Shown: positions 17,001 to 23,307 of the stretch, one piece after another
Layout of the letters: the number at the start of each line of letters is the position of its first letter
How positions within the stretch are numbered: position 1 is the stretch's first letter
Origin: Rhodospirillales bacterium
GTDB lineage: Bacteria; Pseudomonadota; Alphaproteobacteria; ATCC43930; CGMCC-115725
DNA: 64,000 nucleotides
NCBI GenBank assembly: GCA_028288725.1
Contig: JAQGIC010000034.1
Coordinates: 1 to 64,000, forward strand
Reading direction: 5' to 3'
The notes under the pieces: model-generated
Databases searched by the model: none
What the model was told of the DNA's origin: nothing
What the model saw: the letters and a program-made list of their open reading frames with translations, nothing else
Translations under genes and position numbers: made by a program

Positions 17001-17194
17001 GAGGTCACCCGGCCTTCCATCTCCTCGGCGTTCAGGCCGGTGTAGGACCAGGAGACGGCGATGACGGGAATATTGATGTTCGGAAAGATGTCCGTGGGCG
17101 TGCGCAGGATGACGATCGGGCTGATGATCAGAATCACCAGGGCCAGCACGATGAAGGTATAGGGCCGGCTGAGCGCGATGCGGACAAGCCACAC
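14039..17194 (-). CDS. RND efflux inner-membrane transporter with non-canonical relay residues
   Basis: With a GTG start at 17194 the protein has 1051 residues, normal for AcrB-type pumps, and begins VWLVRIALSRPYTF (initiator read as Met), the usual first-helix region. GGAG lies 9 bases upstream. An in-frame ATG at 17464 would add 90 arginine-rich residues unlike the family, so it is rejected. The fold landmarks are clear: porter loops, GGLALAVGVLVDNATVTIEN in TM4, and GVATANSILVVSFARDR in TM10. Relative to AcrB Asp407-Asp408-Lys940, this protein has Asp401, Asn402 and Ala951. Two relay residues are thus replaced. It heads the pump operon, and no dedicated regulator adjoins it. Confidence 0.93.
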   Translation of the reverse strand: MWLVRIALSRPYTFIVLALVILIISPIVILRTPTDIFPNINIPVIAVSWSYTGLNAEEMEGRVTSGFERTLTTTVDNIEHIESTTINGQAIVKIFLQPGSSLDTANAQITAVSQTQLRNMPTGTQPPLIINYSPSSVPILQLGFSGKGMSEQRLNDLTVNFVRPQLVTVPGAVIPYPFGGKQRQVMINSNPRLLLSKGLTPTDILNAVAAQNLVLPSGTAKIGEMEYDARLNGAPRTIAELNDLPLKTVGNSTIYLRDVATVSDGFSPQTNIVRQDGQRGVLLSILKAGTASTIDVVAGIRASLERVGQTVPPDLKIAPLADQSIFVKSAVVGVIREALIATALTASMILIFLGSWRSTIIIAISIPLSILGAVIVLGALGETINIMTLGGLALAVGVLVDNATVTIENMERHLEDGESLQTAILEGAAEIGAPSLVATLCICVVFLPMFFLSGVARYLFVPLAESVVFAMLWSYILSRTLVATLAMYLLKAHHDAPAAAKSRNPLVLFQQSFERGFNAFRDGFGRVLTLLVARRALFIPGFFVACLSCFILLPWLGQDFFPNTDNGQMILHLRAKSGTRIEEAAQLADRVESFVRREIPGNELSGILDNIGLPYSSINLMHSTSGLIGAGDADIMVSLKPEHAPTADYVRKLRTDLPRAFPGIVFYFLPADIVTQILNFGIPAPVDIQIDGADVEGNRQVANQILDELRHVPGIADARVQQTFDYPSFEVAVDRTKAAQTGLTERDVANSMLNILSGSSQVTPMFFLNWQNGVNYNMTALSPQYNIQSLQDIQNIPVSAVGGKSDRILGDLATIKRSSEIQVLTHYNIRRTVDIYASVQDRDLGGVGADIAKIVDAHRASLPRGSFLSIRGQIDTMQHSYVSLIGGLAFSIVLVYLLIVVNFQSWLDPFIIITALPAALAGIVLFLFFTHTTLSVPALMGAIMCMGVATANSILVVSFARDRLAVHGDAVKAAIEAGYTRLRPVVMTALAMIMGMVPMALGLGEGGEENAPLGRAVIGGLIVATVATLIFVPAVFSLLHRSSRPKLQPVE

Positions 17195-17523
17195 GGTGGA
17201 GGACTCCAAATGGCGACCCGGGCGCCGGGCATAGAACGAGGCCGGCCGCAGGGGCAATCCATCAAGCGCCGTCACATCTGCCCTATGGCATCGCGACCCC
17301 TCAACAACCGGTCCGGCAGACCCTAAGCGGAACCGGGTGTCGCGTGCAATCGCCCAGGCGATCATTTGCAGCTGCAAGGGATGCGACATGTTGTGCTGCG
17401 GTCTCCGCCCCGGCCAATGCCTGTGGTGGGGCAGGGCGGAAACGTGATTTCCCCGCGGCGCCATGGTGCTAACCTGGCATGACGGCGACGTGCCCGTCCG
17501 ATAATTAATGTAGTAGATTAATA
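17195..17523. promoter_or_regulatory. Divergent region between the RND operon and cobF, with a 12-base palindrome
   Basis: This 329-base gap separates the pump GTG from the cobF ATG. It contains a perfect palindrome, TTGCAGCTGCAA, at 17366-17377, about 170 bases upstream of the pump start, which could be an operator. The last 30 bases before cobF are AT-rich (ATAATTAATGTAGTAGATTA), giving a probable promoter core but no strong ribosome site. I looked for a cobalamin riboswitch upstream of cobF and found no B12-box consensus on either strand. Confidence 0.4.
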
Positions 17524-18291
17524 ATGGTAGATAATATATTGAAATTATTCATTATTGGTATCGGTGTCGGCAATCCTGAGCATCTGACGGTTCAGGCGAT
17601 CAAGGCGCTCAACCGGGCGACCGTGTTCTTCATACCCGACAAGGGCACCGAGAAAGCCGCCTTGCGGCATCTGCGTACCGAGATCTGCGCGCGCTTCATC
17701 GAAGGCGATGCCTATCGGTTCGTCGACGTGCCGATGCCGGCGCGGGCCCGGAACCCCGAGGACTATCGGTCGACCGTCGCGGCCTGGCATGACGCGATCG
17801 CGGCGACCTATCAGCGGCTGCTGACGGCGGAACTGGCGGACGGCGAATGCGGGGCGTTGCTCGTGTGGGGCGATCCGTCGCTCTATGACAGCATGATCCG
17901 GATCGTCGACCGGATCCGGGCCAATGGCGTTGCCCTGGAATACGAGGTCATCCCGGGCATCGGCAGCGTTCAGGCCCTGGCGGCACAGCACCGCATTCCG
18001 CTGAACCGGATCGGCGAGCCGGTGCTGATCACGACCGGCCGAAAGCTCGGCGACACGCTGCCGGACGACATCGGCAGCGCCGTGGTGATGCTGGATGGCG
18101 ACCAGAGCTTCAGGCGCGTCGACCAGGATCTCGAAATCTTCTGGGGCGCATATCTCGGCACGGAGGACGAGATCCTGATTTCCGGACGGCTCGCCGATGT
18201 GCGCGACGAAATCGAGACGCGGCGGGAGCAGGCGCGGCAACGTCACGGCTGGATCATGGACAGCTATCTGCTGCGTCGGCGGGAATCCTAG
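17524..18291 (+). CDS. cobF: Precorrin-6A synthase (deacetylating)
   Basis: A 255-residue tetrapyrrole methylase. The N-terminal segment IIGIGVGNPEHLTVQAIKAL is the SAM-binding start of the family, VWGDPSLYDSMIRI is the central conserved block, and EVIPGIGSVQALAA follows. The overall pattern, including IPDKGTEKAALRHLR, fits CobF, which methylates C-1 of precorrin-5 with release of acetate in the aerobic cobalamin pathway. No other cobalamin gene lies in the window, so it is isolated from its pathway partners. The first codons are unusually AT-rich compared with the rest of the gene, and no clear Shine-Dalgarno precedes the ATG. Confidence 0.85.
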   Translation: MVDNILKLFIIGIGVGNPEHLTVQAIKALNRATVFFIPDKGTEKAALRHLRTEICARFIEGDAYRFVDVPMPARARNPEDYRSTVAAWHDAIAATYQRLLTAELADGECGALLVWGDPSLYDSMIRIVDRIRANGVALEYEVIPGIGSVQALAAQHRIPLNRIGEPVLITTGRKLGDTLPDDIGSAVVMLDGDQSFRRVDQDLEIFWGAYLGTEDEILISGRLADVRDEIETRREQARQRHGWIMDSYLLRRRES

Positions 18292-18438
18292 CGCATCGCC
18301 ATGCGCAGCGATAAGACCGACTAGAGATTCGCCGCCATGATCCTTCTCGCCGCCACCGGTAGCGCGCGGGGTCAGTTACGCAATGGAGGGCCTTGGTGCT
18401 ATTGTCGCAGGCAACGGTGCGGCGGCCAGGACTTCCCC

Positions 18439-19845
18439 ATGAGCTTATCCGGCGAGACCGATGCTCTCTTCACCGCCTTGCGGCAGTCTGCGGACGCCGA
18501 AGTCGTGAGAGCCATTGAGCAGCGGGTGGAGGCGGCGCCCGATCGGGAGCTCTGCCGGATCAATGCGCTCGATTTTGCCGCCAAGAGCCGCTTCGACGAA
18601 GAGGACACGATCGCCGCTTTTCTGCATGCCACGCGGCTCGGCATCTTCGAGCTTTCATGGAACGTGCTCTGTCCCGGCTGCGGCGGCGTCTTCGACGCCG
18701 GATCGACTCTGAAGACGGTCGACCGGTCCGTGTACCAGTGCGCGCTTTGTGCCGCCGATTACGAACCGACGCTCGACGAGATGGTCGAGGTGACCTTTAC
18801 GGTCAGCCCCCGGGTCCGCCGGATCCAGGCGCACGAGCCTCATACGCTGCCGTTTCCCGAATATTATCGCCAGGTATTCTGGAGCTCGGGCGTCGATCTG
18901 CCCGATGATGCGACATTCGAGCGGCTCCTCCAGGAAATCGTGCTCGATTTCTTCGAATTGCCGAGCAACGGAAAGGCCGTGCTGTCCCTGCAATTGCCAG
19001 CCGGCTTCTTCATCGTCTTCGACCCGGTGACGCACGCCGCCCATTTCATCGACGCACAGGGCGAGCCGACGCGCGAGCGGCGGAACCTCTCCATGGTCCT
19101 GGACAATGTTCATGCTCCGACCGGGACCTTGCGGATCGCGCCCGGGCCGCTGCGCATCGCCATCGAGAACCGTGCCGACGTGCGGGCTCTTCCCGGTGTC
19201 TGGGCCGCGGGAGACGAGCTCCACGACCTGCTCGGAAAGCGCAAGCCGTTCGTCACGGCCAACCGTCTTCTGACCAACCAGACCTTCCGCGACATCTACC
19301 GGACCGAGACGCTCGACATCAACCAGCGCCTCAAGATCACCAGCCTCACCTTCCTCTTCACCGATCTCAGGGGCTCGACCGAGCTCTACGAGCGTGTCGG
19401 CGATCTCGTCGCCTTCGATCTCGTGCGCGCGCATTTCGATATTCTCCACGAGATCGTCGCCGCCGAGGCGGGCGCCGTCGTCAAGACGATCGGCGACGCC
19501 GTGATGGCGACATTTCCGACGCCGGATCGGGCGGTCGCCGCGGCGCTGCGCATGCGCGACGCCATCCGCGATCTCAATCCGGACCTGCTGGTCAAGATCG
19601 GCATCCATGAAGGTCCGTGCCTCGCCGTGATGCTGAACGAGCGCCAGGATTATTTCGGCCAGACGGTCAACATCGCCGCCCGAGTGCAAGGCCTCGCCGT
19701 TTCGCGCTCGATCTTCGCCAGCGGACAGGTCATCGACAATGCCGGGGCGTCGCAGCTGCTGAAGGCGAGCGGGCTGAGCGCGGTCCCACAGGAATGCAAG
19801 CTTCGTGGCGTCGCACACGATATCGCGATCTATATGATCCCGTGA
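18439..19845 (+). CDS. Class III adenylate cyclase with cysteine-paired N-terminal domain
   Basis: A 468-residue protein. The C-terminal 170 residues are a class III nucleotide cyclase domain, with the metal-binding aspartates in FTDLRGST and KTIGDAVMATF. The lysine of KTIGD and the aspartate of DYFGQTVN occupy the adenine-selecting positions of adenylate cyclases, and VNIAARV supplies the Asn and Arg of transition-state binding. All key catalytic residues appear present. The N-terminal part (1-290) resembles the DUF5939-type region and has two cysteine pairs, CPGC at 78-81 and CALC at 101-104, likely a zinc ribbon. No membrane segment is seen, so a soluble cAMP-producing sensor is expected. 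The ATG at 18439 is chosen over 18337 because the extension lacks protein character. Confidence 0.85.
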   Translation: MSLSGETDALFTALRQSADAEVVRAIEQRVEAAPDRELCRINALDFAAKSRFDEEDTIAAFLHATRLGIFELSWNVLCPGCGGVFDAGSTLKTVDRSVYQCALCAADYEPTLDEMVEVTFTVSPRVRRIQAHEPHTLPFPEYYRQVFWSSGVDLPDDATFERLLQEIVLDFFELPSNGKAVLSLQLPAGFFIVFDPVTHAAHFIDAQGEPTRERRNLSMVLDNVHAPTGTLRIAPGPLRIAIENRADVRALPGVWAAGDELHDLLGKRKPFVTANRLLTNQTFRDIYRTETLDINQRLKITSLTFLFTDLRGSTELYERVGDLVAFDLVRAHFDILHEIVAAEAGAVVKTIGDAVMATFPTPDRAVAAALRMRDAIRDLNPDLLVKIGIHEGPCLAVMLNERQDYFGQTVNIAARVQGLAVSRSIFASGQVIDNAGASQLLKASGLSAVPQECKLRGVAHDIAIYMIP

Positions 19846-20228
19846 TCGGCTGCGGCCGATCCTTCGCAGCCTCAGGCTATAGGCTCTTGGGAAGGCGGTG
19901 CTAAATTGCAACGAAACGACTTGCACAACGCCTTGGCGTAATCCAGTCGACGGCGAGTCGTTTCGAAACAGCTGAGGTTAGCAGCACCCGCCACCTGAGA
20001 GATATTTTTCATAATATATATTATGCGACTTAGATGTGTCGCTGTTCGAACCGTCCCTTCCACCACCGGAGCTGGGAAACCACGCATAAATTGGACAAAC
20101 AAGGCCATAACCTTCTCCAATCCACACGTTAGACGTCCCCAGGAGCATTCTCCTGGCCGAATCGCCCCTGACTCAAGCACAGCCGGTCGATCTCCGACAG
20201 GCTGTCAACGTCGATGTCGTCACGACAC
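19846..20228. other. Non-coding or degenerate stretch beside the PIN gene
   Basis: This 383-base gap separates the cyclase stop from the stop of the PIN-domain gene. It becomes AT-rich near 20000-20030 (ATAATATATATTATG). A 102-residue frame on the minus strand (19872-20180) is open but has no recognisable motif and is not annotated. A fragment around 20041-20064 (GTTCGAACC followed by CCCTTCCACCA) looks like a tRNA 3' end but does not fold into a T-arm. The stretch marks the left edge of the composition change and may hold decayed DNA. Confidence 0.4.
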
Positions 20229-21716
20229 TCACCGCTGCGTTAGCTGCGATAGATCGGCCGAGTCGACCTCATGAAATCGCTCACCGTTGTCATAGTATGT
20301 GGCGCCCTCCCGACGCAGACATGTCAGCTGCCACGGCTCACTAGAAAAGTACTGTGAAATCTCGCCTCGTATAAAATCCGGCAGCAACGTCAATATCGTC
20401 TCGTCTGTCCAATCTGTACGCCTTTGAACAATCGAGATGGCGGCGGAAGCGCTGACCGGCGCTGGAAGATTTGTTGCGCTCACCTGGATATTAACGTTCG
20501 CTGAAGCAGGTAGCGATCCATTCAAAACAACGAATATTTCATCGCCGTGCTGACGCGTAGCTCTGAAGTCCTCGCATTGCAATGAGCTTAGTTTTGATCC
20601 AATCTCGGGACGGTTAAACCAATAAAACTCTACGGGATCCCTCGGCTGACTGTGATCGTGAAGCGATGACACGTTCAAAAACGAGCCATGGCTTCCGCCA
20701 ATCATTTCCATAAGAGACCTCGGTGGTTTTGGGGGTATTGGGAGAACCGTCGCATCATCTGCCATGTCGGCCTCTCTCGACTCACTTATAAGGGAGATTT
20801 CTCCCTCTACGTCCACATCGATCCGAAGGCCCTTTGCCGATACACCACTGTTATTACCGACAGAATATTGGATTTTCATAGCTCGCGCCGAATGCGCAAC
20901 AATTATATGAAGATTGTTAAAATATTGAGGAACGAGTTTCTCAAATCTGTCGTATTCTTTATTATATCGCTCAACTTCCGCTGTTGGAAGAAAGCCCCCT
21001 CTGCCCATCGGGTCGGTAGATCCAACCTGTGATCCTCTTCGGTGCGCATACAGGTACTTCGTTGCGAGGTTATTCGCATCAGATGGATCAAGCGCTTGAA
21101 CGATAGGTATCTCAAAAACCAAACTACCGCCTGGTGCGATCAGCCCATTTATCGCCACAACGATAGACGGCGATGTACTCAGCGCTTTTTCAAGTTGACG
21201 CTCAAGTTGTGAAATCTTCTTCTGATCGTCCGAGGTCTCGTCCGGCAGGAGCCAGTTATCCGGTGGTTTGTGGGCCGCAATCCTCGCAATGCGCGCCCGA
21301 ATGCGCGGACCCGAATCATGTGAAAAAATCGCCGCGTTAGCGCCGAAGGCTATCGCCTCCGCGACTAGGTGATCATCCGGTTTTGATTGGTCGAGATTTG
21401 GATATCTAGACCAGTCGAAAGCTGGATTTTGAGCGATAACGACCCTAACTTCTGGTGAGCTAGTTCGTACCGTAAGAGCCATGTCATCGTTCTGCGAAGC
21501 AGAGTCAATGATCTTAAGTGCCGCGCGAGAGCGATCTCGTTTTCTCTTGTTCGTGTTTACTTTGAATTTGTCGAGTTCCTCGATGACACGCGGTGAAATC
21601 ATCAAATCTATACGCGCCGCATCTTTAAATATTTCATTCCAAGGCAGGTCTTTGGCATCTCGCATCTGGATGAAGCCATTGGTATCGATGAAAAGCGATA
21701 TCGTCTTTTCAGTCAT
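20229..21716 (-). CDS. PIN-domain protein with large unknown C-terminal region
   Basis: A 495-residue protein (507 if the ATG at 21752 is used). Numbered from the longer start, the PIN nuclease fold covers residues 15-160: FIDTNGF with Asp23, RVIEELDKFK with Glu58-Glu59, KPDDHLVAEA with Asp126-Asp127, and IFSHDSGPR with Asp146. This is the complete acidic set for a metal-dependent ribonuclease. A short coiled coil (about 178-195) leads to a C-terminal half of about 310 residues that I cannot assign; its last part looks like a beta-sandwich. Codon use and base composition are clearly more AT-rich than neighbours, a sign of transfer. It has no adjacent antitoxin-sized gene and is far longer than VapC toxins. 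Function is unknown; RNA cleavage in defence or stress is one possibility. Confidence 0.8.
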   Translation of the reverse strand: MTEKTISLFIDTNGFIQMRDAKDLPWNEIFKDAARIDLMISPRVIEELDKFKVNTNKRKRDRSRAALKIIDSASQNDDMALTVRTSSPEVRVVIAQNPAFDWSRYPNLDQSKPDDHLVAEAIAFGANAAIFSHDSGPRIRARIARIAAHKPPDNWLLPDETSDDQKKISQLERQLEKALSTSPSIVVAINGLIAPGGSLVFEIPIVQALDPSDANNLATKYLYAHRRGSQVGSTDPMGRGGFLPTAEVERYNKEYDRFEKLVPQYFNNLHIIVAHSARAMKIQYSVGNNSGVSAKGLRIDVDVEGEISLISESREADMADDATVLPIPPKPPRSLMEMIGGSHGSFLNVSSLHDHSQPRDPVEFYWFNRPEIGSKLSSLQCEDFRATRQHGDEIFVVLNGSLPASANVNIQVSATNLPAPVSASAAISIVQRRTDWTDETILTLLPDFIRGEISQYFSSEPWQLTCLRREGATYYDNGERFHEVDSADLSQLTQR

Positions 21717-21910
21717 GCCGCATTTTCTGCCGAATGAGTTAAGGGAAAACATGTCTCGTCATCAAGACCGCACCAAACAACCGTGGGCACGATCACACCG
21801 ATCACATTCGGTACCGCTGGCAGCATTGTCATCGCCTATCTCTCGCGGTGTCGACAATTAACCGAAACAATCTGACTGAAAATTGGAAGCTGCTCGTCAT
21901 TGATTCTAAT

Positions 21911-22035
21911 CTATTGCGCCAGCCGTCGGCCATACGCCTCGATGTCGATCATCGGCACCGTGCCGTGGGGAATTTGAATTAAATATTCAGCTATTTCAAC
22001 GACTTGTGGTATTTTAAAGCCCAATTTATGCCCAG
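21911..22035 (-). pseudogene. Possible 3' remnant of an AMP-dependent acyl-CoA ligase gene
   Basis: Read on the minus strand, this segment encodes HKLGFKIPQVVEIAEYLIQI, then PHGTVPMIDIEAYGRRLAQ and a TAG stop. The pattern resembles the last 40 residues of AMP-binding ligases, where a KIP motif is followed by a strand, a proline-glycine turn and a final helix. Upstream of about 22035 the frame runs into the antisense of the short-chain dehydrogenase gene and loses any similarity, so only a 3' stub would remain. The usual GK motif of the ligase C-terminal domain is not preserved. This is a weak, judgement-based call; it could be chance. Confidence 0.25.
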
Positions 22036-22061
22036 TTTCCCGCCACCGGAGCCTCGTGAAC

Positions 22062-22865
22062 ATGGCCGCCTTCACCGACAAGATCATCGTCATTACCGGC
22101 GCCTCCGACGGCATCGGCGCGGAACTGGCGCGCCAACTTGCGGCACAGCGCGCGCGATTGGTGCTGGCGGCACGCCGCACGGCAGCGCTCGATGCGGTTG
22201 CCGATGAATGCCGCGCCGCCGGCGCCGATTGCCTGACGGTGCCGACCGACGTGGCCGACCAGGCGCAATGCGTGGCGTTGATCGAGGCCGCGGTCCAGCA
22301 CTTCGGCGCCATCGACGTGCTGGTCGCCAATGCCGGCGTTTCCGGTCATGCGCGGCTCGACGAAGTGACGGATCTGGGCTGGTACGAGCGGATGATGCGG
22401 ATCAACCTGTTCGGCACCTTATGGTGCTGTCACGCCGCCCTGCCCCATCTGAAGGCCCGTCGCGGTTTGATCGTCGGGGTCTCCAGCCTCGCCGGCAAGA
22501 TCGGCGTGCCGGGCCGCACCGCCTATTCCGCCAGCAAGTTCGCCATGGCCGGGCTGCTCGAAGCGCTGCGCAGCGAGCTGGTCGATGACGGTGTCGGCGT
22601 CACCATCGTCTATCCCGGCATGGTGGCGACCCGGATCCGCTATCACGGCTTCGGCGCGGACGGCGCGCCGGCCGGACGCAGCGGCCTCGACGAGCGCGGC
22701 ATGATGCCGGTCGAGACCTGCGCGCGTGAGATGATCCGGGCCATGGCGGGCCGCCGCCGCGAACTGGTCATGACCGCCAAGGGCAAGCTCGGCCTCTGGC
22801 TGAAACTGCTGGCGCCCGGACTGGTCGACCGCATGGCCCGCGCGGCGCTCGCCCGGGACCAGTGA
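22062..22865 (+). CDS. Short-chain dehydrogenase/reductase family oxidoreductase
   Basis: A classical SDR of about 267 residues: the NAD(P)-binding TGASDGIG near residue 13, VANAGVSG in the middle, the catalytic Ser in GVSSLAGK, and YSASK carrying the catalytic Tyr and Lys. The arginine-rich segment after the first strand (LVLAARRTAAL) suggests NADP preference. The ATG at 22062 has GGAG 10 bases upstream; a GTG at 22056 is an alternative start. The C-terminal extension with WLKLLAPGLVDRMA is common in lipid-linked or membrane-associated SDRs. The substrate is unknown. It lies immediately beyond the AT-rich PIN region. Confidence 0.9.
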   Translation: MAAFTDKIIVITGASDGIGAELARQLAAQRARLVLAARRTAALDAVADECRAAGADCLTVPTDVADQAQCVALIEAAVQHFGAIDVLVANAGVSGHARLDEVTDLGWYERMMRINLFGTLWCCHAALPHLKARRGLIVGVSSLAGKIGVPGRTAYSASKFAMAGLLEALRSELVDDGVGVTIVYPGMVATRIRYHGFGADGAPAGRSGLDERGMMPVETCAREMIRAMAGRRRELVMTAKGKLGLWLKLLAPGLVDRMARAALARDQ

Positions 22866-22892
22866 CGCGGGCGAACGCCGGCTTCGCTCGGG

Positions 22893-23195
22893 TCAGGCCC
22901 GGTTCTTGAGGCCGAGCACCTCGATCGTCTCGATGGTCGGCGGAACGGCGAGCAGGTCCGCGGCCTTGGCCATCAGCGCCTGGGCGATCGGACCTTGAAG
23001 ATGGGCCTGCCGTCCGGCTTCATTTTCGAAGGCATCGAAGATGCCGAAAATCGTCGGCGACAGCTTGAGCGCAAACCAGATCGGCGTGGTGGTTTCCTGG
23101 TTCGCCAGTTCCAGCCCGGCTGCCAGGAAGTCCGCGACCTCTTGCTCCTTTCCCGGCTTGGCTTCGAGACGGGCGAAGAGTGCGAGCGTGATCAT
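22893..23195 (-). CDS. ABM-domain monooxygenase (putative quinol monooxygenase)
   Basis: A 100-residue single-domain protein of the antibiotic biosynthesis monooxygenase (ABM) fold. It begins MITLALFARLEAKPGKEQEV and shows the family's central FGIFDAFENEAGRQAHL. Such small ferredoxin-like dimers oxidise quinols or act as cofactor-free dioxygenases, although many have no known substrate. It is divergent from the GlxA-type regulator, with 112 bases between the start codons, so the regulator may control it. It converges on the SDR gene with 27 bases between stops. Confidence 0.85.
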   Translation of the reverse strand: MITLALFARLEAKPGKEQEVADFLAAGLELANQETTTPIWFALKLSPTIFGIFDAFENEAGRQAHLQGPIAQALMAKAADLLAVPPTIETIEVLGLKNRA

Positions 23196-23307
23196 GATGG
23201 GTCCCCGGTGTGAGAAAGATCGCTCGGTGCAGCGACGGGACGGACTTTACGCAGGACCGCGCGGGCGGCATATTGGCGCGATTGACATCTTTGATAGTGA
23301 TCGAGCC

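Noticed and set aside
14621-17326. Very long open frame (about 900 codons) antisense to the RND pump
   Set aside because: High-GC codon bias keeps the antisense frame open; the translation is arginine/aspartate/histidine-rich and has no domain, while the pump frame is unmistakable.
17380-17523. Cobalamin riboswitch upstream of cobF
   Set aside because: No B12-box or other conserved riboswitch segments could be matched on either strand.
20035-20070. tRNA 3'-end-like sequence (GTTCGAACC then CCCTTCCACCA), possible attachment site
   Set aside because: The five bases before the T-loop do not pair with those after it, the acceptor spacing to CCA is wrong, and no integrase or second copy was found.
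19872-20180. 102-codon minus-strand frame near the PIN gene
   Set aside because: No motif, no ribosome site and mixed composition; insufficient to call a gene.
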